Shown in pieces: positions 7,707-16,029 of a DNA stretch of 64,000 nt (its first letter is position 1; the number at the start of each line of letters is the position of its first letter). Both the position numbers and the translations under genes were made by a program. The notes beneath the pieces were generated by a model that did no database searches, had not been told where the DNA came from, and saw only the letters and a list, made by a program, of their open reading frames with translations. The stretch comes from Novosphingobium olei (GTDB lineage: Bacteria > Pseudomonadota > Alphaproteobacteria > Sphingomonadales > Sphingomonadaceae): positions 378,001 through 442,000 of the forward strand of contig NZ_JABBGM010000001.1 of the NCBI RefSeq assembly GCF_012927405.1, given 5' to 3'.

Positions 7707-9905
7707 ATGGATGCCGCCGAACAGGTTCACCTCAAGTTCCTCGGCGCGCTTGAGGGCGGCACGCTTCGCCGCCGCTCCAACCTTGGCCTTGCCGAGGCCG
7801 GCCTGTCGCCCACGCGCGCTCCCGCGCTGCTTCATTCGCAGATGACCAGCCGCCAGCTCGATCGCCTCAGCCGCAAGCTGCAGGCGCGCGGCGAAGGGTT
7901 CTACACGATCGGATCCTCCGGCCACGAAGGCAACGCCGTGCTGGCGGAAGCATCGCGTGTCGATGACATCGCCTTCCTCCACTATCGCGATGCCGCCTTC
8001 CAGATCCACCGCGCCAGCCGCGTGCCCGGCGAAACCCCGGCGTGGGACATGCTGCTGTCCTTCACCGCCAGCGCCGAAGATCCGATCTCGGGCGGTCGGC
8101 ACAAGGTGCTGGGATCAAAGCGGCTGATGATCCCGCCGCAGACCAGCACCATCGCCAGCCACTTGCCCAAGGCGGTCGGCGCGGCGTTCTCCATCGGCAT
8201 CGCCCGCCGCATGGGCTGGACCGATACCGAATTGGCCAGCGACGGTGTGGTGATCTGTTCGTTCGGCGATGCCAGCGCCAACCATTCGACGGCCGTCGGC
8301 GCGCTCAACACCGCCGCATGGGCTGCGTTCCAGAACACGCCGATGCCGATCGTGTTCGTCTGCGAAGACAACGGCATCGGCATTTCTACGCGGACTCCGC
8401 CCGGCTGGATCGAGGCCAACTGGTCGAACCGCGCAGGGCTTCGCTACATCGCGGCGGACGGTTGCGACCTTGCCGATGCCCACCGCGCCGCGCGCGAGGC
8501 GATCGAATTTGCGCGGGCCAAACGCAAACCGGTGTTCCTGCACCTCAAGACCGTGCGGCTCTATGGTCATGCCGGCAACGACATGCAGCTCGCCTATCTC
8601 AGCAAGGACCACATCGCCGCCGACGAAGCGCGCGATCCGCTGCTGGCAAGCGCGGCTCTGCTGATCGAGGAAGGCGTGATGACCGCCGCCGAAATCGCGG
8701 CCGAATACAACGCCATCGAAGCCTCGCTCGCCTCTGCGGTCGAACAGGCGATCCGCCGTCCCAAGCTGAAAGACGCGGCCGAAGTCATGGCCAGCATAAT
8801 TCCGCCCAGGCGCGAGGGCGGCGATCGCCCGCTCGCTTCGGCAGAGGCGCGCGCCGCGATCTTCGCCGACGAAGCAAGCGCGATGGCCAAGCCCCAGCAC
8901 ATGGCCAAGCTCATTTCGTGGGGGCTTGCCGACGTGATGCTGCAATACCCCAACGCCATCGTCTGTGGCGAGGACGTGGGGCCCAAGGGCGGCGTCTATG
9001 CCTGCACGCAGAAGCTGCACCAGCGCTTCGGTTCGGCCCGCGTGATCAACACGCTGCTCGATGAACAGGCGATCCTCGGCCTCGCCATTGGCGCTGCACA
9101 CAACAATCTGCTGCCGCTGCCCGAAGTGCAGTTCCTCGCCTATGTCCACAATGCCGAGGACCAGATCCGGGGCGAGGCGGCCACGCTGTCGTTCTTCTCG
9201 GATGGTCAGTTCACCAATCCGATGGTGCTGCGCATTGCCGGGCTGCCCTACCAGAAGGGCTTCGGGGGGCACTTCCACAACGACAACAGCCTCGCCGTCT
9301 TCCGCGATATTCCGGGCGTGATCCTCGCCGTGCCGTCGAACGGGCGCGATGCCGTGGCGATGCTGCGCGAATGCGTGCGGCTGGCGCACGAGGAACAGCG
9401 CGTGGTCGTCTTCGTCGAACCGATCGCGCTCTACATGACGCGCGATCTTCATGCCGAAGGCGATGGCGAGATGACCGGGCTTTACCCCGCCCCCGGCGAC
9501 CATGTCGTGCGCATCGGCGAACCGGGCATTCATGGCGATGGCACCGACATCGCCATCGTCACCTATGGCAACGGCACGTTCCTTTCGCGCCAGGCGCAGA
9601 AGCTGTTGGCGGAACAGGGCGTCGCCGCGCGGGTGATCGACTTGCGCTGGCTCGCGCCGTTGCCGGAGGATGCGCTGCTTGCCGCCACCGCACCTTGCTG
9701 CAAGGTGCTGATCGTCGACGAATGCCGCGTCACCGGATCGCAGAGCGAGGCGCTGATGGCGCTGTTCGCCGAACGCCAGCCCGGCAAGCCGACCGCCCGC
9801 CTTGCCGCGACCGACAGCTTCATCCCGCTGGCGCGCGCCGCCACCCACACCTTGCCCAGCCGCGACATGATCGTGGCCCGCGCGCTGGAGATGGTCCGTG
9901 GCTGA
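7707..9905 (+). CDS. Fused 2-oxoacid dehydrogenase E1 (alpha and beta subunits in one chain)
   Basis: 732 aa. Residues 1 to about 370 are an E1-alpha domain with the thiamine-diphosphate motif beginning at GD 187-188 (GDASANHSTAV) and ending in CEDNGIGIST. From about residue 395 the E1-beta (transketolase pyrimidine-binding plus C-terminal) domain follows, with CGEDVGPKGGVYACTQ and a C-terminal VIDLRWLAPLPED. The domain order and length match fused branched-chain-type E1 enzymes. No E2 or E3 gene is near, so the partner acyltransferase must be encoded elsewhere or the enzyme may work alone. The stop overlaps the GTG of a FabD-like acyltransferase gene. Confidence 0.93.
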   Translation: MDAAEQVHLKFLGALEGGTLRRRSNLGLAEAGLSPTRAPALLHSQMTSRQLDRLSRKLQARGEGFYTIGSSGHEGNAVLAEASRVDDIAFLHYRDAAFQIHRASRVPGETPAWDMLLSFTASAEDPISGGRHKVLGSKRLMIPPQTSTIASHLPKAVGAAFSIGIARRMGWTDTELASDGVVICSFGDASANHSTAVGALNTAAWAAFQNTPMPIVFVCEDNGIGISTRTPPGWIEANWSNRAGLRYIAADGCDLADAHRAAREAIEFARAKRKPVFLHLKTVRLYGHAGNDMQLAYLSKDHIAADEARDPLLASAALLIEEGVMTAAEIAAEYNAIEASLASAVEQAIRRPKLKDAAEVMASIIPPRREGGDRPLASAEARAAIFADEASAMAKPQHMAKLISWGLADVMLQYPNAIVCGEDVGPKGGVYACTQKLHQRFGSARVINTLLDEQAILGLAIGAAHNNLLPLPEVQFLAYVHNAEDQIRGEAATLSFFSDGQFTNPMVLRIAGLPYQKGFGGHFHNDNSLAVFRDIPGVILAVPSNGRDAVAMLRECVRLAHEEQRVVVFVEPIALYMTRDLHAEGDGEMTGLYPAPGDHVVRIGEPGIHGDGTDIAIVTYGNGTFLSRQAQKLLAEQGVAARVIDLRWLAPLPEDALLAATAPCCKVLIVDECRVTGSQSEALMALFAERQPGKPTARLAATDSFIPLARAATHTLPSRDMIVARALEMVRG

Positions 9906-10947
9906 GCGGGAACGCATCGTCGTCGTCTGCCCCGGACGTGGCACCTACAACGCGCCCGAACTCGGCTACCTCGCGCGTCATCACGCCGGCCACCCGCTGC
10001 TCGCGCGCTTCGATGCGATCCGCGAACAGGGTGGCAAGCAAGCGCTGACCGCGCTCGATGCCGCGCCCAAGTTCACCGCCGCGCACCTGAAGGGCGATGT
10101 CGCCGCGCCGCTGATCCACGCCTGCGCCTACCTCGATTTCCTTGCGCTCGATCGTGATCGGTTCGAAGTGGTCGCCGTCACCGGCAATTCGATGGGCTGG
10201 TACACCGCGCTCGCCTGCGCCGGTGCGGTCGATGCCGAAGCCGGTTTCCGCATCGCCGATGCCATGGGCGTCAATTCGCAGGCGCACGACGAAGGCGGGC
10301 AGAGCGTGCTGGTCCTCGCCGATGACGATTGGCGCGTTGATCCCTCGCTGGAGGCGCAGGTCGCAGCGCTGATGCAGGCGCACGGCGTGCTGCCCTCGAT
10401 CCGCCTTGGCGGCATGCTCGTCGTCGCCGGACCGTCCGCCGCGCTCGCCGCATTCGAAGCGGCGCTGCCAGTGCTGTCGCGCCCGCCGATGCGGCTGCCC
10501 GGCCACGGCCCGTTCCACACCCCGCTGATGCACCCGAGCGCCGCGGCTGCGCGCGCCTCGCTGCCGCTGGACTGGTTCGGCCAGCCGCAGATCCCCCTGA
10601 TCGACGGGCGGGGCGCAATCTGGCGCCGCGCCGTGACCGACCCTGCCGCGCTGTGGGACTACACCTTCGGCCACCAGATCCTGCAGCCCTACGACTTCAC
10701 CACCGCCATCACCGTCGCCCTGCGCGAATTCGCGCCCGACCGGCTCGTTCTGCTCGGCCCCGGCGAAACGCTCGGCGGCGCCATCGGGCAAGTACTCGTA
10801 CGTAACAAGTGGCTGGACATTTCGTCGCGCAGCAGGTTTTCTGCGCGGCAGGGAGAGGATCCGTTCCTGATCGGCGTTGGCAGGCCAGGCCAGCGAGGAA
10901 TTGCGATCCCATGCGATACGACAAGCGAGAACTCTGCCACGTCCTGA
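9898..10947 (+). CDS. FabD-like acyltransferase domain protein with altered nucleophile motif
   Basis: 349 aa, GTG start inside the end of the E1 gene. It follows the malonyl-CoA:ACP transacylase fold: CPGRGTY at the N-terminus (equivalent to PGQGSQ), the nucleophile elbow GNSMGW with Ser98 (FabD has GHSLGE), and the catalytic histidine His207 in GPFHTPLM. The arginine that binds the malonate carboxylate in FabD is not seen at its expected place (FRIADAMG). It may therefore act on a non-malonyl acyl group, perhaps linked to the product of the adjacent E1. About the last 45 residues look unrelated to the family. Confidence 0.8.
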   Translation: MAERERIVVVCPGRGTYNAPELGYLARHHAGHPLLARFDAIREQGGKQALTALDAAPKFTAAHLKGDVAAPLIHACAYLDFLALDRDRFEVVAVTGNSMGWYTALACAGAVDAEAGFRIADAMGVNSQAHDEGGQSVLVLADDDWRVDPSLEAQVAALMQAHGVLPSIRLGGMLVVAGPSAALAAFEAALPVLSRPPMRLPGHGPFHTPLMHPSAAAARASLPLDWFGQPQIPLIDGRGAIWRRAVTDPAALWDYTFGHQILQPYDFTTAITVALREFAPDRLVLLGPGETLGGAIGQVLVRNKWLDISSRSRFSARQGEDPFLIGVGRPGQRGIAIPCDTTSENSATS

Positions 10948-10963
10948 ACCCGGCCGGCCGCTG

Positions 10964-11428
10964 ATGCAGCCGCGGATCCTGTTCGTGTGCCTCGGCAACA
11001 TCTGCCGTTCCCCGCTCGCAGAAGCAGCACTGCGCGCGCGCGCGGTGGAGGCGGGCATCGCGCTGACCATCGATTCGGCCGGCACCGGGGACTGGCACGT
11101 CGGCAATCCGCCCGATCCGCGCGCCCAGGCCGAAGCGCTGCGCCACGGCATCGACATTTCGTCCTACCGCGCGCGCCAGGTGCGCGAGGATGACTTCCGC
11201 ACCTTCGATTTCGTCTACGCGCTCGATCCGCAAAACCTGCGCGATCTGCAGGCGCTCGCACCACGCCGTCCGCTCGCGCGGGTCGGCCTGCTCATGGACC
11301 TGGTCCCCGGCCGCGCGGGCACTGCGGTGATCGATCCGTACTACGGCGACGAACAGGCCTTCGCCGAAACCTGGGAAGACGTGAACGAAGCCGCCGCGCG
11401 CATCGTCGCGAACTTTAGCCGCCGCTGA
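10964..11428 (+). CDS. Low-molecular-weight protein tyrosine phosphatase
   Basis: 154 aa, the usual size. The phosphate-binding P-loop CLGNICRS (CX5R(S/T)) stands directly after the first beta strand RILFVCLGNICRS, and the general acid aspartate lies in VIDPYYGDEQAF near the C-terminus. The ATG at 10964 gives the canonical N-terminus; a longer in-frame extension upstream adds unrelated residues. It could act on tyrosine kinases of polysaccharide export or resemble an arsenate reductase relative. The 3' end overlaps the convergent LysR gene by 14 bases. Confidence 0.95.
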   Translation: MQPRILFVCLGNICRSPLAEAALRARAVEAGIALTIDSAGTGDWHVGNPPDPRAQAEALRHGIDISSYRARQVREDDFRTFDFVYALDPQNLRDLQALAPRRPLARVGLLMDLVPGRAGTAVIDPYYGDEQAFAETWEDVNEAAARIVANFSRR

Positions 11429-12290
11429 CTGCCCGGCGGTCCGCCACGCTGCGGATCGCCTCGACCACCCCGCTGCGCGCCGCGCGGCCATGCTCGCCGG
11501 GTTCGAGCACCAGACCCACCGTCCGCGTCAGGCCGAAGCCCGCCAGCGGGCGCAGCGCCACGCCCGGCGCGCCAAGGCTTTGCGGCATCACGGTCAGCCC
11601 AAGCCCCGCGCGCACATAGCCCGCCACGCGCTCCTCGCTCATCGATCGCGCGGCCATGAACGGGCGCACGCCGCGCGCGGTGAAGAACTGGCTGACCAGC
11701 GGCAGCGCCTCGCAACTGCGGCGCACCAGCATCGGCTCGTCGACCAGCGCATCGGCCGAAACCGTGTCCTCGCCCGCCAGCGGATGCGTTTCGGAAAGCG
11801 CCAGCAGGTACGGCTCCTCGGACAGCGCCAGCGCGCGCCGCGCCTCGCTCGCTCCCAGCGGGCCCAGCGTCAGGTCCACCCGCCCGCGATCGAGCAGCGC
11901 GGCAAGCTCGCCCGCGCGCCGCTCCACCAGCTCCAGCCGCACGCCCGGCAGCGCGCGGCAGGCGGCGACGATCGCCTCGACGAAACCTGCCGCCAGCGTC
12001 GATGCGAGCCCCAGCCGGATCGTGGTGACCGCATGGGTTTCGGCGAGCGCCGCCTGCGCCTCGAGGAACGCCGCCTCGATCCGCCGTGCGGGCTCCACCA
12101 GCCGCGCGCCGGCTTCGGTCAGCTCCACCCGCCGGTTGCTGCGCACGAACAGCGGCGCGCCCAGATCGCGCTCCAGCCGCGCGATCCCGGCCGAGACGGT
12201 CGGCTGCGAAACGCGGGTCAGGTCGGCCGCGCGGCTGAACGATCCGGTATCGACCACGGCGAGGAAATAGCGGAGCAGAAGGCGGTCCAT
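11415..12290 (-). CDS. LysR family transcriptional regulator
   Basis: 291 aa. The N-terminal winged helix-turn-helix (LLLRYFLAVVDTGSFSRAADLTRVSQPTVSAGIARLE) is typical LysR, followed by an effector-binding periplasmic-type fold. It is divergent from the isovaleryl-CoA dehydrogenase gene with an 82-bp gap holding an ATAG-N7-CTAT box. By position it is the likely regulator of the leucine/isovalerate genes, a job done by the MerR-type LiuR in many other proteobacteria. The inducer is unknown. Confidence 0.95.
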   Translation of the reverse strand: MDRLLLRYFLAVVDTGSFSRAADLTRVSQPTVSAGIARLERDLGAPLFVRSNRRVELTEAGARLVEPARRIEAAFLEAQAALAETHAVTTIRLGLASTLAAGFVEAIVAACRALPGVRLELVERRAGELAALLDRGRVDLTLGPLGASEARRALALSEEPYLLALSETHPLAGEDTVSADALVDEPMLVRRSCEALPLVSQFFTARGVRPFMAARSMSEERVAGYVRAGLGLTVMPQSLGAPGVALRPLAGFGLTRTVGLVLEPGEHGRAARSGVVEAIRSVADRRAVSGG

Positions 12291-12291
12291 G

Positions 12292-12306
12292 ATAGCATTC
12301 TTCTAT
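12292..12306. promoter_or_regulatory. LysR-type box between lysR and isovaleryl-CoA dehydrogenase
   Basis: ATAG-N7-CTAT is an inverted repeat with the T-N11-A geometry of LysR binding sites, one base upstream of the lysR start codon. A direct repeat TGATAGCAT occurs at 12290-12298 and again at 12349-12357, about 59 bp apart, the second copy lying 16 bases before the dehydrogenase start. Spacing close to a whole number of helical turns fits a regulator that bends DNA. This is inferred from sequence only. Confidence 0.5.
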
Positions 12307-12372
12307 GCACTGCATGAAGCTGCGCCAAGTGGTCATTGCCCACCGGTGTGATAGCATCGCGCGCAAACAAGT

Positions 12373-13551
12373 ATGGAGGATGCCTTGCGTGCGACGCCCG
12401 ATCTCGATTTCGGCCTGACCGAAAGCGCGCTGATGATCCGCGAAGCCGCCAGCCGCTTCGCCGACGAACAGATCGCCCCGCTTGCTGCCGAGATCGACCG
12501 CAACGACCGCTTCCCTCGCGAATTGTGGGAACCGATGGGCGCCTTGGGCCTGCACGGCGTGACCGTAGAAGAGGAATGGGGCGGGCTCGGCCTCGGCTAT
12601 CTCGACCACGTCATCGCGGTGGAGGAAGTCAGCCGCGCCAGTGGCTCGGTGGGCCTCAGCTACGGCGCGCACTCCAACCTCTGCGTCAACCAGATCCGCC
12701 GCTGGGGCAATCCGGACCAGAAAGCGAAGTACCTGCCAAAGCTCGTTTCGGGCGAACATGTCGGCAGCCTTGCCATGTCCGAAACGGGTGCCGGGTCTGA
12801 CGTCGTCTCGATGAAGCTGCGCGCTGACCCGGTCGCGGGCGGTTTCCGCCTCAACGGCACCAAGTTCTGGATCACCAACGGCACCTACGCCGATACGCTG
12901 GTGGTCTACGCCAAGACCGCGCCGGAAGCCGGCAGCCGTGGCATCACCGCGTTCCTGATCGAAAAGGACATGCCCGGTTTCTCGATCGGGCAGAAGATCG
13001 ACAAGATGGGCCTGCGGGGTTCGCCCACTTGCGAACTGGTGTTCGAAGACTGCTTCGTGCCGGAAGAGAACGTCATGGGCCCGCTCCACGGCGGCGTCGG
13101 CGTGCTGATGAGTGGCCTCGACTACGAACGCGTCGTCCTCGCCGGCATGCAGATCGGCATCATGCAGGCCTGCCTCGACACGGTCATTCCCTACGTCCGC
13201 GAACGCAAGCAGTTCGGCAAGCCGATCGGCGCGTTCCAGCTGATGCAGGCGAAGGTTGCCGACATGTACGTCGCGCTGCAATCGGCGCGCGCCTATGTCT
13301 ACACCGTGGCCCGCGCCTGCGATGCGGGGCAGACCACGCGCTTCGACGCGGCGGGCGCGATCCTGCTCGCCAGCGAAAGCGCCTTCCGCGTCGCGGGCGA
13401 AGCGGTGCAGGCGCTGGGAGGTGCCGGTTACACCAAGGACTGGCCGGTCGAACGCTATCTGCGCGATGCCAAGCTGCTCGATATCGGCGCCGGCACCAAC
13501 GAAATCCGCCGCATGCTGATCGGGCGCGAACTGATCGGAGCGGGTTCGTGA
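12373..13551 (+). CDS. Isovaleryl-CoA dehydrogenase
   Basis: 392 aa acyl-CoA dehydrogenase. It oxidises isovaleryl-CoA to 3-methylcrotonyl-CoA with FAD and electron-transfer flavoprotein. The catalytic glutamate is in the helix-G position ([11 protein letters not shown]), diagnostic of isovaleryl-CoA dehydrogenase; the usual C-terminal glutamate position reads [13 protein letters not shown]-binding motif [10 protein letters not shown] and the terminal [11 protein letters not shown] also fit. The ATG at 12373 lacks a ribosome binding site; GGAGG at 12376-12380 would instead serve a TTG at 12385, so the protein may be four residues shorter. The methylcrotonyl-CoA carboxylase genes that use its product lie downstream. 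Confidence 0.93.
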   Translation: MEDALRATPDLDFGLTESALMIREAASRFADEQIAPLAAEIDRNDRFPRELWEPMGALGLHGVTVEEEWGGLGLGYLDHVIAVEEVSRASGSVGLSYGAHSNLCVNQIRRWGNPDQKAKYLPKLVSGEHVGSLAMSETGAGSDVVSMKLRADPVAGGFRLNGTKFWITNGTYADTLVVYAKTAPEAGSRGITAFLIEKDMPGFSIGQKIDKMGLRGSPTCELVFEDCFVPEENVMGPLHGGVGVLMSGLDYERVVLAGMQIGIMQACLDTVIPYVRERKQFGKPIGAFQLMQAKVADMYVALQSARAYVYTVARACDAGQTTRFDAAGAILLASESAFRVAGEAVQALGGAGYTKDWPVERYLRDAKLLDIGAGTNEIRRMLIGRELIGAGS

Positions 13552-13838
13552 ACGACTACATCCTGCTGATGCACGATGATGGCGGCGCCGAAACCGGCGC
13601 GGCTTGGGCAGAGTACTTCTCACGCCTCGGCCAGTCGGGCCGCTTCGACGGTGGCAGCGCGATCGGCGCGGGCCGACGCTACCGCAAGACAGGCGGCAAC
13701 GCCGAGGCACCTTTGCCGCTGACCGGCTTTATCCGCATTCGCGCGGAAAGCCTTGCCGAGGCCGAGACCTTCCTTGCCGGCAACCCCGTTTACGAAACGG
13801 GCGGCACTGTCGAAATCCGGGAGCTGCCGCGTGATTGA
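13548..13838 (+). CDS. YciI-family (DGPF-like) small protein
   Basis: 96 aa, GTG start overlapping the dehydrogenase stop (GTGA). The sequence [12 protein letters not shown], then [17 protein letters not shown] and a C-terminal [13 protein letters not shown], fits the dimeric ferredoxin-like YCII fold. Members are often found in catabolic operons, but a biochemical role is known for few. Here translational coupling to isovaleryl-CoA dehydrogenase suggests a part in the same pathway. Function unknown. Confidence 0.8.
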   Translation: MNDYILLMHDDGGAETGAAWAEYFSRLGQSGRFDGGSAIGAGRRYRKTGGNAEAPLPLTGFIRIRAESLAEAETFLAGNPVYETGGTVEIRELPRD

Positions 13839-13865
13839 TCCAGCCTTCGCCTCGGAGCTCCGCCG

Positions 13866-15512
13866 ATGAGCGCGCCCGTCCTTCCTACCAACCTCGACCT
13901 CTCGAGCCCACAGGCGCAGGCCCGGATCGCGCACAACCGGGCGCTGGTCGATGACTTGCGCGCCCGCGTCGCGCAGGCCGCGCTCGGCGGCGATGCGCGC
14001 AGCCGGGACCGCCACGTCAGCCGTGGCAAGCTGCTGCCGCGCGACCGCGTCGAGCGCCTGCTCGATCCCGGCTCGCCGTTCCTCGAAGTGGGCCAGCTCG
14101 CCGCAAACGGCATGTACGGCGACGAGGTGCCCGGCGCGGGCATCATCACCGGCGTCGGGCGCGTCTCGGGCCGGCAGTGCATGATCTTCGCCAATGACGC
14201 GACGGTGAAGGGCGGCACCTACTTCCCGATGACGGTGAAGAAGCACCTGCGCGCGCAGGAGATCGCGCAGGAAAACCACCTGCCGTGCATCTACCTTGTC
14301 GACAGCGGCGGGGCGAACCTGCCCAATCAGGCCGAAGTATTCCCTGACCGCGACCACTTCGGCCGCTTCTTCTTCAACCAGGCGAACATGAGCGCGCGCG
14401 GCATCCCGCAGATCGCCAGCGTGATGGGCAGCTGCACTGCCGGCGGCGCCTATGTCCCGGCGATGAGCGATGAAACCGTGATCGTGAAGGGCCAGGGCAC
14501 GATCTTCCTCGCCGGCCCCCCGCTGGTGAAGGCGGCAACGGGCGAGGAAATCACCGCCGAAGACCTCGGCGGCGGCGATCTCCATGCACGCAAGTCCGGC
14601 GTGGTCGATCACCTTGCCGACAACGACGAACATGCGCTGACGATTGTCAGGGATATTGTGTCCCATCTCCAAAGTCCGTTCGTGTCGAGCGTAGTCGAGA
14701 CACAGGCGCGCGGCATCTCGACTTCGCTCGATGCGAACGGGAGGAGGGAGCCAAGACTGCCGAAATACGATCCGCAAGACCTTTACGCCATCATCCCCGA
14801 AGACGTGCGTGCGCCCTACGACGTGCACGAAGTCATCGCGCGGATCGTCGACGGGTCCGAATTCCACGAATTCAAGGCGCTCTACGGTGCCACGCTGGTC
14901 TGCGGCTTCGCCCATATCTGGGGCATGCCGGTGGCGATCCTGGCCAACAACGGCGTGCTGTTTTCGGAAAGCGCGCAGAAGGGCGCGCACTTCATCGAAC
15001 TCGCCTGCCAGCGCGGCATTCCGCTGCTGTTCCTGCAGAACATTTCCGGCTTCATGGTCGGCGGCAAGTACGAAGCCGAAGGCATCGCCAAGCACGGCGC
15101 CAAGCTGGTCACGGCAGTCGCCACGGCGCAGGTGCCCAAGATAACCGTGCTGATCGGTGGCAGCTTCGGCGCGGGCAACTACGGCATGTGCGGCCGCGCC
15201 TATTCCCCGCGCTTCCTGTTCACTTGGCCCAATGCGCGGATCAGCGTGATGGGCGGCGAACAGGCCGCCAGCGTGCTCGCCACCGTCCACCGCGATGCGG
15301 ACAAGTGGACGCCGGAGGAAGCCGAAGCCTTCAAGGCCCCGATCCGCCAGAAGTACGAAGACGAAGGCAACCCCTACTACGCCACGGCGCGGGGCTGGGA
15401 CGACGGCGTGATCGACCCCGCCCAGACCCGCGACGTCGTCGGCCTCGCCCTCGAAGCCTGCCTCCAGGCCCCCATTCCGGAGGCACCCCGCTTCGGGGTG
15501 TTCCGGATGTGA
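13866..15512 (+). CDS. Methylcrotonyl-CoA carboxylase carboxyltransferase (beta) subunit, with palindrome-encoded insert
   Basis: 548 aa, slightly longer than the roughly 535 aa usual for the family. It transfers carboxyl from carboxybiotin to 3-methylcrotonyl-CoA. Conserved features include [20 protein letters not shown], the oxyanion-hole glycines in [13 protein letters not shown] and [14 protein letters not shown], and the C-terminal PRFGVFRM. Residues 270-293, in the loop joining the N- and C-terminal carboxyltransferase halves, are encoded by an imperfect 68-bp palindrome that keeps the frame open; the normal loop is shorter. The biotin-carboxylase partner is separated from it by a DUF559 cassette, which is unusual because the two genes are normally adjacent. 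Confidence 0.95.
   Translation: MSAPVLPTNLDLSSPQAQARIAHNRALVDDLRARVAQAALGGDARSRDRHVSRGKLLPRDRVERLLDPGSPFLEVGQLAANGMYGDEVPGAGIITGVGRVSGRQCMIFANDATVKGGTYFPMTVKKHLRAQEIAQENHLPCIYLVDSGGANLPNQAEVFPDRDHFGRFFFNQANMSARGIPQIASVMGSCTAGGAYVPAMSDETVIVKGQGTIFLAGPPLVKAATGEEITAEDLGGGDLHARKSGVVDHLADNDEHALTIVRDIVSHLQSPFVSSVVETQARGISTSLDANGRREPRLPKYDPQDLYAIIPEDVRAPYDVHEVIARIVDGSEFHEFKALYGATLVCGFAHIWGMPVAILANNGVLFSESAQKGAHFIELACQRGIPLLFLQNISGFMVGGKYEAEGIAKHGAKLVTAVATAQVPKITVLIGGSFGAGNYGMCGRAYSPRFLFTWPNARISVMGGEQAASVLATVHRDADKWTPEEAEAFKAPIRQKYEDEGNPYYATARGWDDGVIDPAQTRDVVGLALEACLQAPIPEAPRFGVFRM
14675..14742. repeat. In-frame palindromic repeat element inside the carboxyltransferase gene
   Basis: Left arm at 14675-14703 contains GTCGAGCGTAGTCGAGA; right arm at 14713-14742 contains TCTCGACTTCGCTCGA, its near reverse complement. 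Over 29 bases the arms agree at about 23, with a 9-base centre. The element encodes residues 270-293 of the carboxyltransferase without stops. The core (TCGAGCGnAGTCGAGA) is of the dispersed-palindrome type common between genes in sphingomonads, so I read this as an intergenic repeat that has landed in a coding region, like the Rickettsia palindromic elements. Confidence 0.75.
15484..15500 (+). repeat. Short hairpin at the 3' end of the carboxyltransferase gene
   Basis: CACCCCG-CTT-CGGGGTG, a perfect 7-bp stem, encodes part of the conserved terminal PRFGVFRM, so it may be a chance result of coding plus GC bias. It lies 29 bases before the DUF559 hairpin element. Confidence 0.35.
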
Positions 15513-15517
15513 GGGGG

Positions 15518-15955
15518 CTAAGCGAGTTCCTCCCCGAGCTTGTCTCGGGGAGGGGGACCGCCCGGCGCAGCCGGGTGGTGGAGGGGCAGCCGACCGCGCG
15601 CAGCTCTGACAATTGCCTCCGCAGCCCGCTTCGCGTCGTCGAGGATTTCCGCAGCCGCAATTCGCAGTGTCGCGATGCCTTCGCCCGCAAAGAAGGCGTC
15701 GCGCAACGTATCGCGCTGCGGACGTTGGCCCATATCGTGCGATCGCCCGTCCACCTCGATCGCCAGCCTCGCGTCGCTGCAGTAGAAATCGAGGATATAC
15801 GGGCCGCTCGGGTGCTGGCGTCGGAACTTGATGCCATCGGGACGCGCCTTCAGCTCTCGCCAGAGCAGAACTTCCGGCAGCGACATCTGGCGCCGCTGGC
15901 GTCTCGCCCTCTTGATCGTTCCGGTTCGCGGATCGGGCGAAGTGTCGCGCAGCAT
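15518..15955 (-). CDS. DUF559 (Vsr-like PD-(D/E)XK) endonuclease-domain protein
   Basis: 145 aa, antisense to the carboxylase genes it separates. The fold is that of very-short-patch-repair-type nucleases: MSLPEVLLWRELK near residue 24, FRRQHPSGPYILDFYC with Asp56, and IEVDGRSHD with Glu67, Asp69 and His73, the probable metal-binding set. Both ends are made of hairpin repeats: the 5' element supplies GGAGGGG as ribosome binding site 7 bases before the ATG, and the 3' element encodes about the last 24 residues, including LHHPAAPGGPPPRDKLGEEL. The gene ends 5 bases from the carboxyltransferase stop. Role unknown; no methylase or mismatch-repair gene is adjacent. Confidence 0.9.
   Translation of the reverse strand: MLRDTSPDPRTGTIKRARRQRRQMSLPEVLLWRELKARPDGIKFRRQHPSGPYILDFYCSDARLAIEVDGRSHDMGQRPQRDTLRDAFFAGEGIATLRIAAAEILDDAKRAAEAIVRAARGRLPLHHPAAPGGPPPRDKLGEELA
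15529..15586 (+). repeat. Double-hairpin repeat, left copy bracketing the DUF559 gene
   Basis: Reads CCTCCCCGAG-CTTGT-CTCGGGGAGG (10-bp perfect stem, 15529-15553), then GGGACC, a second hairpin CCCGGC-GCA-GCCGGG (15561-15575) and GGTGGAGGGG (15577-15586). The same frame recurs, inverted, at 15963-16013 with a different second-hairpin tip whose base pairing is kept. It lies inside the DUF559 coding sequence and sets its C-terminus. Confidence 0.85.
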
Positions 15956-15962
15956 TCGAATA

Positions 15963-16013
15963 CCCCTCCACCATGCTTCGCATGGTCCCCCTCCCCGAGC
16001 AAGCTCGGGAAGG
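15963..16013 (-). repeat. Double-hairpin repeat, right copy bracketing the DUF559 gene
   Basis: On the minus strand this reads CCTTCCCGAG-CTTG-CTCGGGGAGG, GGGACC, the hairpin ATGC-GAA-GCAT and GGTGGAGGGG. It matches the left copy in the constant parts, while the second-hairpin tip differs but stays paired. The copies point inward, bounding a 485-bp unit. GGAGGGG (15963-15969) is the ribosome binding site of the DUF559 gene. The unit ends 17 bases before the start of the next carboxylase gene. Confidence 0.85.
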
Positions 16014-16029
16014 ATCTAGGAAGTCGCCC

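Noticed and set aside
10795..10947. Frameshift in the FabD-like gene, because the last 45 residues do not fit the family
   Set aside because: The frame is intact up to a normal stop 16 bases before the phosphatase start, and I see no continuation of the family in another frame; a natural tail is simpler.
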